From: Sphingomonas faeni
GTDB lineage: Bacteria > Pseudomonadota > Alphaproteobacteria > Sphingomonadales > Sphingomonadaceae
Assembly (NCBI RefSeq): GCF_024273235.1
Contig: NZ_JANBVH010000003.1
Span: forward strand, 62,001 to 126,000
DNA length: 64,000 nucleotides
Direction of reading: 5' to 3'
The notes under the pieces are model-generated. The model had not been told where the DNA came from and did not search any database. It saw only the letters and a list, made by a program, of their open reading frames with translations. Shown piece after piece: positions 51,459 to 60,829 of the stretch (positions are counted from its first letter, which is position 1; every line of letters begins with the position of its first letter). The position numbers and the translations under genes were made by a program.

Positions 51459-52762
51459 CCCCCGGCCTGCTCATCGCCGCACCCGCCTCGGGCACCGGCA
51501 AGACTACCGTCATGCTCGGCCTCCTTCGCGCGCTCCGCGACGATGGCCTCGCGGTCCAGCCGTTCAAGAGCGGCCCCGACTATATCGACCCAGCCTTCCA
51601 CCGCGCCGCCAGCGGCCGCGCGTCGTTCAACCTCGACAGCTGGTCGATGCCCGCCGCGATGCTCGATACACTGGCGGCCAATGCCGACGACGCCGACTTC
51701 GCGCTCGCTGAGGGCTCGATGGGGCTCTTCGACGGCGTCGCGAAGCCGGGCGCAACCGGCAACGGCGCCAGTGCCGACATCGCCCGCAGGATGGGCTGGC
51801 CGGTCGTGTTGGTCATCGACGTGTCGGGCCAAGCACAGTCCGCGGCCGCCACTGCGCTCGGCTTCAGCCGCTACGATCCCAGCGTGCCGATCGCCGGCGT
51901 CATCCTCAACCGCGTCGCCAGCCCCCGCCACGAACGTCTGGCGCGCAGCGGTATGGACGCGGTCGGCATCCGCGTGTTCGGATCACTGCCAAGGCGCGGC
52001 GATCTGAAACTGCCGGAGCGCCACCTCGGGCTGGTGCAGGCCGCCGAGCACCCGGACCTCGACGCGCGCATCGACGACTATGCGACGTTCCTCCGCGCGC
52101 ATGTCGACATTCCCGCAATCCGCGACGCCGCTTCGGCCGGCGCCCGGGCGGCAGGCGCGCAAAGCTGGATCCGGCCACCCGCCCAGCGTATCGCGCTCGC
52201 TCAGGACGCAGCCTTCTCGTTCACCTACGCGCACGTGCTCGAAGGCTGGCGGCGGGCGGGCGCCGAGATCCTGCCGTTCTCGCCGCTCGCCGACGAAGCC
52301 CCGGCCGCGCATGCCGATCTGGTCTGGCTGCCCGGCGGCTATCCCGAACTTCAAGCGGGCAAGCTCGCGGACGCGCGCAACTTCCATACATCTCTTGGCG
52401 AACATGCACGCACGCGCGCCGTTCACGGCGAGTGCGGCGGCTATATGGCACTCGGCGAAGCGCTGATCGACGCCGACGGCACGCGTCACCGGATGGCAGG
52501 ACTGCTCGGCCTCGTCACCAGCTACGCCCAGCGGAAAATGCACCTTGGCTACCGCAGTGCGACGCTCCACGCGCCGATGGGCGGCTTCGCGGTAGGCGCC
52601 GCGCTCACCGGACACGAGTTCCATTACTCGACGATCATCGACCAGCCGGACGCACCGCTCGCGCACGTCACCGATGCCGAGGGCAATCCGGTCGCCGAAA
52701 CCGGCTCGCATCGCGGCCACGTCACCGGTAGCTTCTTCCACATGATCGCGAGCCCATCATGA
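51455..52762 (+). CDS. cobB: Cobyrinate/hydrogenobyrinate a,c-diamide synthase CobB
   Basis: A 435-residue ATP- and glutamine-dependent amidotransferase that amidates the a and c side chains before cobalt insertion. The P-loop-like ATP site is [16 protein letters not shown] (about residues 8-23), followed by [13 protein letters not shown]. The C-terminal glutaminase domain carries the nucleophile in GECGGYMAL (C327). The start overlaps the cobM stop and its stop overlaps cobA, each by 4 bp. Confidence 0.95.
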   Translation: MTPGLLIAAPASGTGKTTVMLGLLRALRDDGLAVQPFKSGPDYIDPAFHRAASGRASFNLDSWSMPAAMLDTLAANADDADFALAEGSMGLFDGVAKPGATGNGASADIARRMGWPVVLVIDVSGQAQSAAATALGFSRYDPSVPIAGVILNRVASPRHERLARSGMDAVGIRVFGSLPRRGDLKLPERHLGLVQAAEHPDLDARIDDYATFLRAHVDIPAIRDAASAGARAAGAQSWIRPPAQRIALAQDAAFSFTYAHVLEGWRRAGAEILPFSPLADEAPAAHADLVWLPGGYPELQAGKLADARNFHTSLGEHARTRAVHGECGGYMALGEALIDADGTRHRMAGLLGLVTSYAQRKMHLGYRSATLHAPMGGFAVGAALTGHEFHYSTIIDQPDAPLAHVTDAEGNPVAETGSHRGHVTGSFFHMIASPS

Positions 52763-53478
52763 CCGGTTTCGTCTCGTTCGTCGGCTCGGGCCCCGGCGAT
52801 CCCGAACTGCTGACGCTGAAAGCCGTCGCGCGGTTGCAATCCGCCGACGCCGTGCTGTTCGACGACCTGTCCTCCGCGGTCCTCGGCCACGCCCGACCGG
52901 GGGCCGACCTCGTCGCGGTCGGCAAGCGCGCCGGTCGTCCGTCGCCGACCCAGGCGCACGTCTCGCAACTGCTGGTCGAATACGCCCGGACCGGCAGCCG
53001 CGTGGTCCGCCTCAAGTCCGGCGACGCGGGGATGTTCGGCCGCCTCGAGGAAGAGATCGTCGCGCTGAGGACCGCCGGCATCCCGTTCGAGATCATCCCC
53101 GGCATCAGCGCCGCCAGCGCCGCCGCCGCCGCCGCGCAGATCCCGCTCACCCGCCGGCTCAGTGCCCGCCGCGTCCAGTTCGTCACCGGCCACGACGTCA
53201 CCGGCGACCTCCCCGAACAGCGCAACATGGCCGCGCTCGCCGATCCCGAGGCGACGACGGTGGTCTTCATGCCCAAGCGCACCTTCCCGGCGCTGGCCGC
53301 TTCGCTGATCGAGCACGGCCTGTCCCCGGACACGCCCGCTCTGATCGCCGAGAATATCGGCCACCCCGACCAGTCCCTGATCCGCTCGACGATCGCAAAA
53401 CTGGCCGAGCAGTTGCAGGCAGGCTTTTCCAGCAAGCCCGCGCTGATCCTCTACGGACCGCTCATGGAGGCCGAATGA
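52759..53478 (+). CDS. cobA: Uroporphyrinogen-III C-methyltransferase (SUMT)
   Basis: A 239-residue SAM-dependent methylase that makes precorrin-2, the first committed step of the pathway. Motifs are VGSGPGDPELLTLKAVARL, VGKRAGRPSPTQ, RLKSGDAGMFGRL and PGISAASAAAAAAQIPLTRR. It is a single-domain SUMT with no CysG fusion. It is near the end of the operon and overlaps cobB and cobF by 4 bp. In enterobacteria the symbol cobA means a different enzyme. Confidence 0.94.
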   Translation: MTGFVSFVGSGPGDPELLTLKAVARLQSADAVLFDDLSSAVLGHARPGADLVAVGKRAGRPSPTQAHVSQLLVEYARTGSRVVRLKSGDAGMFGRLEEEIVALRTAGIPFEIIPGISAASAAAAAAQIPLTRRLSARRVQFVTGHDVTGDLPEQRNMAALADPEATTVVFMPKRTFPALAASLIEHGLSPDTPALIAENIGHPDQSLIRSTIAKLAEQLQAGFSSKPALILYGPLMEAE

Positions 53479-54242
53479 TCGATCTCCACCTGATCGGCAT
53501 AGGCACCGGCAACCCCGATCACCTCACGCGCGCCGCCGTCACCGCGATGAACGCCGCCGACCTGATCCTTCTCCCCCGCAAGGGCGACGCGAAGTCCGAC
53601 CTGATCGATCTGCGCCGCACGATCTGCGCCGACGTCCTGATCGGCTCGACCCGCGTGGTCGAGTTCGACCTCCCCATACGCGACGCCCGCGCGCCGTATC
53701 TGGAAGCCGTCGACGACTGGCACGATGCGATCGCCACAGCCTGGGCCACCCAGATCGCAACGCATCTGCCCGACGGCGGGCGCCTGGCGCTACTCGTCTG
53801 GGGCGATCCGTCGCTGTACGACAGCACGCTGCGGATCGCGGACCGGCTGCGCGCCGACGGGATCGCGCTGCGGGTTCATGTCGAGCCCGGCATCACCAGC
53901 CTGCAAGTGCTGACCGCGGCGCATGCCATCCCACTGAATACGCTGGGCGCGCCGGTCCTGATCACCACCGGGCGCCGCCTGAGGGAAGGGGGGTGGCCGG
54001 CCGGCGCCGATACCGTCGCGGTGATGCTCGATGGCGGCGGCGCATTCGAAGTCCTTGTTCCGGAAGGGATCGACATCTGGTGGGGCGCCTATCTCGGCAT
54101 GCCGCATCAAGCGCTGCTGGCCGGTCCGCTCGACCGCATCGGGCCGCAGATCGTGCGGACGCGCGCTGCGCTGCGCGAGCGGCACGGTTGGATCATGGAC
54201 ATCTACGTCCTGCGCCGCCGCCCGGCGACAAAAGCTACCTGA
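53475..54242 (+). CDS. cobF: Precorrin-6A synthase (deacetylating) CobF
   Basis: A 255-residue SAM-dependent methylase that methylates C1 and removes acetate to give precorrin-6A, a step found only in the aerobic pathway. Family pieces are LIGIGTGNPDHLTRAAV, LLPRKGDAKSDLIDLRR, LLVWGDPSLYDSTLRI and PGITSLQVLTAAHAIPLN. It is the last gene of the operon. A 14-bp palindrome lies 35 bp beyond its stop. Confidence 0.94.
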   Translation: MIDLHLIGIGTGNPDHLTRAAVTAMNAADLILLPRKGDAKSDLIDLRRTICADVLIGSTRVVEFDLPIRDARAPYLEAVDDWHDAIATAWATQIATHLPDGGRLALLVWGDPSLYDSTLRIADRLRADGIALRVHVEPGITSLQVLTAAHAIPLNTLGAPVLITTGRRLREGGWPAGADTVAVMLDGGGAFEVLVPEGIDIWWGAYLGMPHQALLAGPLDRIGPQIVRTRAALRERHGWIMDIYVLRRRPATKAT

Positions 54243-54276
54243 GCGCGACGCTATCACAAAGGTGCGACCTGGCAAC

Positions 54277-54290
54277 TCAGGTTAACCTGA
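54277..54290. promoter_or_regulatory. 14-bp perfect palindrome
   Basis: TCAGGTTAACCTGA is a perfect 14-bp palindrome in the gap between cobF and a small membrane-peptide gene, about 98 bp upstream of the latter. It may be an operator; no protein is assigned. Confidence 0.35.
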
Positions 54291-54387
54291 ACCTCGGATT
54301 GCTATCCCGTTCAGCAGATATCCGTCTTGGCGGTCGTAATCGCCAGCCATCGTAACCGAATTATTGAAACAACGTCGGAGTCCGACC

Positions 54388-54510
54388 ATGGTGAAATTCG
54401 TCATTATCGCCATCGCGGCGATATGGGGGGCGTCAATGCTGTTCGGCGTCACCTTACTCGTCGGTAGCCGCTACTCGACCCGTATCAGGCGGTTCGTGAC
54501 CGGCGACTGA
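54388..54510 (+). CDS. 40-residue single-pass membrane peptide
   Basis: A 40-codon frame MVKFVIIAIAAIWGASMLFG... with one hydrophobic helix (about residues 3-25), followed by a basic tail (RYSTRIRRFVTGD) that should face the cytoplasm. A CGGAG ribosome site lies 9 bases before the ATG. No conserved family is recognised. It may be a real small protein or a chance frame; the membrane helix plus basic tail argues for the former. Confidence 0.5.
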   Translation: MVKFVIIAIAAIWGASMLFGVTLLVGSRYSTRIRRFVTGD

Positions 54511-54553
54511 AACGCAGCAGGCCGGTCCGCCTGCCGTTCCAACGGCCAGTACG

Positions 54554-54596
54554 CAGGGAGGTCGAAGGATGGAAGGCCCTTCCGTCGCTCTCCCTG
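54554..54596. terminator. Possible hairpin between convergent small genes
   Basis: Outer arms CAGGGAG and CTCCCTG enclose an inner GGAAGG-CCTTCC hairpin. It lies between the 40-residue gene and the convergent acidic protein gene. The loop arrangement is imperfect, so this is tentative. Confidence 0.35.
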
Positions 54597-54612
54597 TCCC
54601 GCTCATTTCAGT

Positions 54613-54882
54613 CTATTCCAGATCGTCTTCGTCGACGACGATCGTCGTCGCGTTCGGCTTGCGCTCGATCGCTGCGAGGCAGGCGTCGACGATATCGTCG
54701 TTGAAGCGATTGAACAGCTCGATGCCGTCGTCCTCGGGCTCGTCGCCGCTGAGTTCCTTCAGGACCGCATACTTGACCGCGAACTCATACTCGTCGCCGT
54801 CGAACTCGCCGGAAAATTCGATCTGCTTCTGGATGTCGTTGTCGACGACGCTCGCCTGATCGATTTCAAGGGTATTTGCCAT
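54613..54882 (-). CDS. Small acidic DUF1488-like protein
   Basis: An 89-residue acidic protein that fits the DUF1488 pattern: IEFSGEFDGDEYEFAVKYAV, then a short loop and a helix NDDIVDACLAAIERKP, with an acidic tail VDEDDLE. The family has unknown function. The ATG at 54882 is preceded by CCAGGAG; a longer frame starting at 54990 has an unlikely Arg/Cys-rich extension and is rejected. It stands alone, convergent with the 40-residue gene. Confidence 0.7.
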   Translation of the reverse strand: MANTLEIDQASVVDNDIQKQIEFSGEFDGDEYEFAVKYAVLKELSGDEPEDDGIELFNRFNDDIVDACLAAIERKPNATTIVVDEDDLE

Positions 54883-55315
54883 GTTCGAACTCCTGGGGTT
54901 TGACCGCCTACTGCCTGCGCACGCGCGGCAGCGCAAGCGCTCAACCCGGCGGTTTGCACATGGATTGTAACGAGGGACCGGTGAGGGCATTTACCGGGAC
55001 ATCTCTCTTGCCATTGCGCGTCTCCGCTGCCGCGTGCCAGCCTGCTTCGTTCCGCCGCTTTCCTCTTCGTCCTTGCAACCCCCAGCATCGGCGCCAGGCG
55101 TTCTACGGCAAGGATCCCGACATCGGTCCGATTGCTCGAAGACCGCGGCCCGACGGCGGCCGCGAAGTAGCGCTGGCGGCGGTGCGGCGGCGCTTTCGGT
55201 CGCTGCACCGCACCATAATAATTCTGTAGCGCAACGGTCATTCGACTGTCTCGAAGGCGCAATAGGCGCAGCCCCGGGAGTGACGATCGAACGATCTCGC
55301 TAAGGGTTTTCAAGA
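54883..55315. other. Gene-free stretch with promoter elements
   Basis: No supported gene. It holds the upstream region of the small acidic protein gene and, near its right end, the Pho-box-like array of the TonB receptor gene. Short open frames here have biased, Arg-rich composition and no homology I recognise. Confidence 0.6.
55224..55252 (+). promoter_or_regulatory. Pho-box-like array for TonB receptor
   Basis: Three 7-base units at exact 11-bp steps: CTGTAGC, CGGTCAT, CTGTCTC, matching CTGTCAT at 4, 6 and 5 of 7 positions. A CAATAG at a suitable -10 distance follows. It lies 63 bp upstream of the receptor start. Confidence 0.6.
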
Positions 55316-57727
55316 ATGACGATGTTTTCTCGTACCGCCGCACGGCTGTTGTGCGGCGCTGTCGGCCTGGTCGCGGTCGGCGCGCCAACGGCCTCGTCCG
55401 CTCAGGCGCTGGTCGCCAAGGATGCCGAGCCGGGCTCGCCCGCGCCGGTATCCGAACCCGATCCGGCACCGGCACCCGCCGGTCAGGACGATGCGATCGT
55501 CGTCACCGGCACCGCCACGCGCTCGGTCGCGCAGATCAGCGGCGTCGACATGCAGAAGATCCTGCCCGGCGTCAGCCCGCTAAAGGCGCTCCAGACGCTG
55601 CCGGGCGTCACCTTCCTGACCGCCGATCCCTGGGGCAACAACGAACAGAACATCTCGCTGTTCGTCCACGGCTTCAACGCGCAACAGCTCGGCTATACGC
55701 TCGACGGCCTCCCGCTCGGCGACCAGAATTACGGAAATTATAACGGCCTGTCGCCGCAACGCGCGATCATCTCGGAGAACGTCTCACGCGTCACGCTGGC
55801 CAGCGGCGCCGGCGATCTCGGCACCGCATCGACCAGCAACCTCGGCGGCACCATCGACACCTTCTCGAGCGACCCGCGCAAGGATCTCGGCGTCCAGGTC
55901 GACCAGACGCTCGGCAGCAACTCGACCTCGCGCCTGTTCGCGCGGATCGACAGCGGCACCTTCGGCAATGGCAACAGCTTCTACATCTCCGGCGCGCGCC
56001 AGAAGGCGAAGGCGTGGGATTTCAACGGCATCCAGGGCGGCTATCAGGCCAATGCCAAGTTCGTCCACGATGACTCGAACGGCAAGCTGACGCTCTACGC
56101 GGCCTATTCGGACAAGACCGAGCCGAACGAGGATTCGACCGTCATCACTACCGCGACGCAAGCGACAGCGCCGTACGTCCGCCCGTTCGTCTACCCCAAT
56201 TTCAACGAAATGCTGACCTATCTGAACTCCGGCGCGTACAAGGCGGACGGGTCGAACTACCGCAATTACTACGGCGTCGCAGCGCGCACCGATTATCTCG
56301 GCTACGTCAAATACGACTGGAACGTCAGCGACCGGGTGACCTTCTCGAACCAGGCCTATTACCACCATAACGACGGCGTCGGCGTCATCGGCGGCCCGAT
56401 CGACGTCGCCGGCCTGCCCAAGCTGTTCTCGTTCTATTATCCCGGCCAAAACCTGACCTCGGTATTCGGCGGCTCCGGCCTCGCCACGCGCACCACCGAA
56501 TACCGGATCGATCGCGGCGGCTTGGTCTCGAGCGTCGGCATCGATCTCGGCGCGCATCACATCGAATTTGGGGCTTGGTACGAGCATCAGAGCTCGTCCG
56601 CCTATCGCCGCTGGTATCCGTTCCCGGTCAACGATCCTAGCACGCCGTACCAGCGCCCACGCGACGAGCTGACGCCGCTGATCACGCAATATCACAGCGA
56701 AGTGCGCGTCGACGAATACCAGGCGCATATCCAGGACAGCTGGAAGCTGCTGCCGACGCTGACGATCCAGGGCGGCGTCAAGAGCACGTTCCAGAACGCG
56801 TCGCAGCGCGTGCCCGTGCAGCCGATCCCGGGCTCGTTCACCGGCTCGGTCGCGCTGCCGGTCGGCAAGATCGACACGCACAAATACTTCCTGCCCCAGC
56901 TCGGTGCGCTGTGGGACGCCACCGACACCGAGCAGCTGTTCATCAACGTCCAGAAGAACATCCGCCAGTTCCAGACCAGCGCCGCTGCCGGCCTCTCGCC
57001 GTTCGCCCTGGGCAGCCAGGCGGCGTTCGACCTGTTCAAACAGGACGTCGAGCCCGAGACGAGCTGGACCTACGAAGCCGGACTGCGCTCGCACCATGCG
57101 GTGAACCTCGGCCCGATCACCGGGTTCGAGGGGCAGATCAGCGTCTATCACGTCGATTTCAGCAACCGCCTGCTCGGCATCAGCCCGACGCCGGTGGTGA
57201 CGGCGGTCGTCAGCGGCGCGGCGATCCTCCAGAATGTCGGCGCGGTGAAGACCGACGGGTTCGACGTCGCCGGCACGGTCCGGTTCGGCTCGCACTTCTC
57301 GTTCTACGACGCGCTGTCGTACAACAATTCGCGCTACGAACAGGACTATGTCAGCGGCACGACGACGGTCGGCACTGCGGGCAAGAAGGTGCCGGGCAGC
57401 CCCGACTGGCTCAACAAGTTCACCGCCTCGGCCAATTACGACATCTTCGACGCGCAGCTCGTCGGCGACTACATCGGCAAGCGGTACGCGACCTACACCA
57501 ACGACCTGTCGGTGCCGTCCTACTTCACGCTCTCGGGCCGCATCGCTGCGCGGATACCATTGTCCGAAGGGCAGATCGTCCGCACCGCCACGGTCAGCCT
57601 GAACGTGACCAACATCACCAACAAGCGCGCGGCCTCGACCCTCAGCATCGGCGCGGCGAGCGGCACCTTCAACCAGTTCCCGCTGGCACCTCGCCAGGTG
57701 TTCGGGACGATCAGCGTAGGGTTCTGA
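55316..57727 (+). CDS. TonB-dependent receptor, likely phosphate-starvation induced
   Basis: An 803-residue outer-membrane receptor. A signal peptide ends near SSAQAL (residue 30). An Ala/Pro-rich linker, the TonB box (DAIVVTGTATRS), the plug (SPLKALQTLPGV, GLPLGDQNYGN, ASTSNLGGTI) and a long barrel ending VFGTISVGF follow. Its plug closely resembles that of the receptor at 19511-21919, so they are paralogues. The Pho-box-like array upstream suggests that it is made when phosphate is scarce and imports a phosphorus compound. Its place after the B12 operon could suggest cobalamin, but there is no B12 riboswitch in front of it. Confidence 0.91.
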   Translation: MTMFSRTAARLLCGAVGLVAVGAPTASSAQALVAKDAEPGSPAPVSEPDPAPAPAGQDDAIVVTGTATRSVAQISGVDMQKILPGVSPLKALQTLPGVTFLTADPWGNNEQNISLFVHGFNAQQLGYTLDGLPLGDQNYGNYNGLSPQRAIISENVSRVTLASGAGDLGTASTSNLGGTIDTFSSDPRKDLGVQVDQTLGSNSTSRLFARIDSGTFGNGNSFYISGARQKAKAWDFNGIQGGYQANAKFVHDDSNGKLTLYAAYSDKTEPNEDSTVITTATQATAPYVRPFVYPNFNEMLTYLNSGAYKADGSNYRNYYGVAARTDYLGYVKYDWNVSDRVTFSNQAYYHHNDGVGVIGGPIDVAGLPKLFSFYYPGQNLTSVFGGSGLATRTTEYRIDRGGLVSSVGIDLGAHHIEFGAWYEHQSSSAYRRWYPFPVNDPSTPYQRPRDELTPLITQYHSEVRVDEYQAHIQDSWKLLPTLTIQGGVKSTFQNASQRVPVQPIPGSFTGSVALPVGKIDTHKYFLPQLGALWDATDTEQLFINVQKNIRQFQTSAAAGLSPFALGSQAAFDLFKQDVEPETSWTYEAGLRSHHAVNLGPITGFEGQISVYHVDFSNRLLGISPTPVVTAVVSGAAILQNVGAVKTDGFDVAGTVRFGSHFSFYDALSYNNSRYEQDYVSGTTTVGTAGKKVPGSPDWLNKFTASANYDIFDAQLVGDYIGKRYATYTNDLSVPSYFTLSGRIAARIPLSEGQIVRTATVSLNVTNITNKRAASTLSIGAASGTFNQFPLAPRQVFGTISVGF

Positions 57728-57762
57728 GGAGGGCAGGGGGCCGCGGGTTGACCATGGCCTCC

Positions 57763-58407
57763 TTATTCCGCGTCGATCGCCGGAAACAGGATCGGCGGAT
57801 CGCCCGGTTGCCAGGGCACCGGGCGTATCATGATCCGGGCAAACAGCGCGGATGCCAGATGCGTCGCCAGCCAGGCGTGGAGTCGCTCGAACGGCAGTCC
57901 GTCGAAATAGGATCGGTCGGTTTGCGCAAACTGTCGGACGAACGGCATGATCGCGAGATCGGTCATCGAAGGCCGACCGGCGCGCGGATTCTCCCCCAGA
58001 CTGCCGGTATCGCGCAGCCGCTCGTCCAGCGCGCCCAGCACGACCGTCGCGGCGTCGCGGTGCTCGACCGGATCGACGCCATGGCGATCGGCATATTTAT
58101 ACCGGTCGAGATGGTGTTTGAAGGCGTCGTCATTGGTCGCGATCAGCGCCGTGTCGGCATCGGTCGGCCACCCGTCGTACGCGTCCGCTCCGGCCCAGCG
58201 CATGATATCGAGGCTCTCGTCGATCACCGAGCCGTCCGGCATCACGAGCACCGGCACCGTCCCCTTGGGCGAAACCTCGAGCATCGCCGCCGGCTTGGCG
58301 CGCAGGACGATCTCGCGCAGCTCGACCGATCGGCCGTTCGCCACGACCGCAAGCCGCGCCCGCATCGCATAGGGGCAGCGACGGAAACTGTAGAGGACGG
58401 GGACCAT
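57763..58407 (-). CDS. Glutathione S-transferase-family protein
   Basis: A 214-residue cytosolic protein with an N-terminal thioredoxin-fold domain (VLYSFRRCPYAMRARLAV, with a glutaredoxin-like CPYA motif) and a helical C-terminal GST domain. The cis-Pro and following stretch are seen as KGTVPVLVMPDGSVIDESLDI. The CPYA motif suggests thiol-disulphide or deglutathionylation chemistry rather than classic conjugation. I placed the start at the ATG at 58407; the longer frame adds an unlikely Arg-rich stretch. It stands between two TonB receptor genes without evident functional link. Confidence 0.87.
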   Translation of the reverse strand: MVPVLYSFRRCPYAMRARLAVVANGRSVELREIVLRAKPAAMLEVSPKGTVPVLVMPDGSVIDESLDIMRWAGADAYDGWPTDADTALIATNDDAFKHHLDRYKYADRHGVDPVEHRDAATVVLGALDERLRDTGSLGENPRAGRPSMTDLAIMPFVRQFAQTDRSYFDGLPFERLHAWLATHLASALFARIMIRPVPWQPGDPPILFPAIDAE

Positions 58408-58519
58408 GCGCGGGCCTATAGCGAAACGCCGCGCTCGGGTCGCCTGATCCCGGCACCGCTTCCGACGGTCCCGACCGATGCTGCTCCGCAACCTCGATCG
58501 GGACCGTCGATGGCTCGGG

Positions 58520-60679
58520 TCAGAAACGATAGCCGATCGTCGCCTGCACCGTCCGCCGGTTGCCGTACCAGCACCAGTTATAATTCGCGAAGCACGACGT
58601 CAGATACTTCTTGTCGAAGATGTTAGCGCCGTTGACTGCCAGGCTAAGGCCTCGCAGCGAAGGCGCGAACTTTTCCAGGTCGTAGCGGATCAGCGCATCA
58701 TACACCGTGTAGGACGGGCTGTTGCGGCCCTGCGTCTCACCCGGCGTAACGCCCGCGTAGACCTGGTCGACGTGCCGCACCGCACCGCCGATCGTGAGCC
58801 CTTCGAGCCCGCCGATAGGCGGCGCCCAGTCGAGACCGAGCGACGCGCCGCCGCGACCGACGGTTTCAAGCCCGCGACCGACACGCGATGGATCGTTCAC
58901 GTCCTGCGTCACCCTCACCCGTTGCCGGCTATAGGCCACGCGCGCGTTGAAGCCGTAGGGCAGGGGGGCACTACCCTCGAACTCGACACCCTGCGAACGA
59001 ACCTTGCCGGTCTGCGTCGAGACGGAGAAGGTCGGCGTCGAGGTCAGCACGTTGGTCTGATCGATCCGGAACCATGCACCCGACAGCAGAATCTGCGTAC
59101 CCGGCACGGTGAACTTGGCCCCCGCTTCGAACTGCTTGCCCAGCGACGGATCGGCAATGCCGAACGATCCATCGGGACGCAGCACGGTACCTGCCTGCTG
59201 CTCGAACGAGGTCGAATAGCTGACATACGGCGCCAGCCCGAACGGTAGCGTATAGAGTGCTGCGGCACGATACGTGAACTTCTCGTCGTGCTTGGCGTCG
59301 CCGTCGTCCTGTTGCGCGCGCGCCCAATCCTGTCGCCCGCTGAGCACAACGCGCAGGTCGCCGAGGGCCATCTGGTCCTGCGCATACACGCCCTGCTGAC
59401 GCTGGCGGGTTGTGATATAGCCTCCGAACGGATCAGGTACTGCCGCCACGCTCTGCGGCGTTGTGACCGTTCCATAAACCGGTGCGAAGCCGTTCAACGA
59501 CGGAGCGGAACCGAACGCGAAATCTTCCGTCGAATGCGCAACCTGCCTGTCCACACCGAAGAGCAGCGTGTGCTTGATCGGACCGGTCTGGACGATGCCG
59601 GTCAACTGGTTGTCGAACGTCCAGTTGTTGAGCTGTTCGCGGGTTGCATAGGACGCTCGGCTATAGGTCTGCTGCGTGGGGTCGCTCGTATCGAGTCCGC
59701 CAGCGGTATAGATCAGCCCCAGCGCCGACTTCACATATTGATAGCGCCCCGACGAACGAAACGCCCAGCCGCCGCCGAAATCATGGCGGAAGATATAGGT
59801 CAGCGCCGCCTGGTCGCGGCTGAAGCGGTTGCCGGCCTCACCCCCGTCGAAGCTGGTCGGCAACTTGCCGTTGGGGTTCGTCAGCAACGTGCCGCTGGCA
59901 GGAAACACGCCGTACGTGCCGTTGTGCGGATCATGCGAATAGGCGCCGAGCAGCGTGAAGCTGGTCGTACTGCCCGCGCCGGCGGTCACCGCGCCCGAAA
60001 TCGTCTGGCGCTCGCGCTTGCCGAACTTCTGCTGCGTGTCGGCACCGTTCGCGCTGCCGTTGATCCGCCACAGGACGCCTTCGCCCGCACGACCGCCGAT
60101 ATCGGCGTCGACGCGGTAGAGGTCGTAATTGCCGTATGTCCCGCTGATCGCGCCATACAGCGCCTGATCGAGCGGCAGCTTGCTCGATTCCGCAACGAGG
60201 CCGCCAGGGCTCGACTGGCCGTACAACACCGATGCCGGGCCCTTGATGACCTCGATCCGATCGAGCCGCGAGACGTCGACCTGTGGCACGGCATAGCCCG
60301 ACGGGCTGCCGAACTGCTTCAGCCCGTCGAGATAAACGGGGGCATCAAACCCGCGCAACTTGAACTGGTCGTAGACTTCCGCGCTCGCACCGCGCGTCTC
60401 GGGGGTGACGCCGGCAACGAAGCGCAGCGCCTGGTTGAGGTTCTGCAGACTGCGCCCTGCGATGTCGTCGCTCGTGATGACCGTGATCGACTGCGGGGTC
60501 TCGGCAAGGGGGGTGTCGGTCTTGGTACCGGAAGAGGCCTGGGTCCGCGCGTGCTGCCCGGTCACGACGATGATGCCCGAATCGTTATCGGTATTGGTCT
60601 GCGCGGTTTGCGCATTGCTTGGCGTAGCGACGAAAGCGGCGGAGCCGAGCAGGACGGCGATGCCGAGACGATATGTCAT
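58520..60679 (-). CDS. TonB-dependent siderophore receptor
   Basis: A 719-residue outer-membrane receptor of the ferric-siderophore type. The signal peptide ends near SNAQTA (residue 24). The TonB box GIIVVTGQHAR and the plug (ETPQSITVITSDDIAGR, NLNQALRFVAGV, VEVIKGPASVLYG-like RIEVIKGPASVLYGQ) are typical of FhuA/FepA-like siderophore receptors. The barrel ends RTVQATIGYRF. A near-perfect Fur box lies 39 bp upstream of its start. It should import a ferric siderophore; hydroxamate type is likely but not shown. Confidence 0.93.
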   Translation of the reverse strand: MTYRLGIAVLLGSAAFVATPSNAQTAQTNTDNDSGIIVVTGQHARTQASSGTKTDTPLAETPQSITVITSDDIAGRSLQNLNQALRFVAGVTPETRGASAEVYDQFKLRGFDAPVYLDGLKQFGSPSGYAVPQVDVSRLDRIEVIKGPASVLYGQSSPGGLVAESSKLPLDQALYGAISGTYGNYDLYRVDADIGGRAGEGVLWRINGSANGADTQQKFGKRERQTISGAVTAGAGSTTSFTLLGAYSHDPHNGTYGVFPASGTLLTNPNGKLPTSFDGGEAGNRFSRDQAALTYIFRHDFGGGWAFRSSGRYQYVKSALGLIYTAGGLDTSDPTQQTYSRASYATREQLNNWTFDNQLTGIVQTGPIKHTLLFGVDRQVAHSTEDFAFGSAPSLNGFAPVYGTVTTPQSVAAVPDPFGGYITTRQRQQGVYAQDQMALGDLRVVLSGRQDWARAQQDDGDAKHDEKFTYRAAALYTLPFGLAPYVSYSTSFEQQAGTVLRPDGSFGIADPSLGKQFEAGAKFTVPGTQILLSGAWFRIDQTNVLTSTPTFSVSTQTGKVRSQGVEFEGSAPLPYGFNARVAYSRQRVRVTQDVNDPSRVGRGLETVGRGGASLGLDWAPPIGGLEGLTIGGAVRHVDQVYAGVTPGETQGRNSPSYTVYDALIRYDLEKFAPSLRGLSLAVNGANIFDKKYLTSCFANYNWCWYGNRRTVQATIGYRF

Positions 60680-60717
60680 GTGATACCCTTTGCGTTATGC
60701 CGCCCCGCTAATGTTTA

Positions 60718-60732
60718 TGATAACTATTATCA
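60718..60732. promoter_or_regulatory. Fur box
   Basis: TGATAACTATTATCA matches the 7-1-7 Fur consensus (TGATAATnATTATCA) at all but one of the defined positions. It lies upstream of the siderophore receptor gene and 98 bp upstream of the divergent small gene, so it could control both. Confidence 0.85.
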
Positions 60733-60829
60733 ATAGTGAGTTGACTGTCTGGTATCGGAAGGCTTGCGTCTGCGGCAATCCGGCAACAGGTCGATCGCCA
60801 TGCACTCAAGCAGCGACAGGAGTTACGCC

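Noticed and set aside
55316..57727. Reading this receptor as the B12 receptor BtuB because it follows the cob genes
   Set aside because: It has no B12 riboswitch, it carries a Pho-box-like array, and its plug matches the 19.5 kb receptor.
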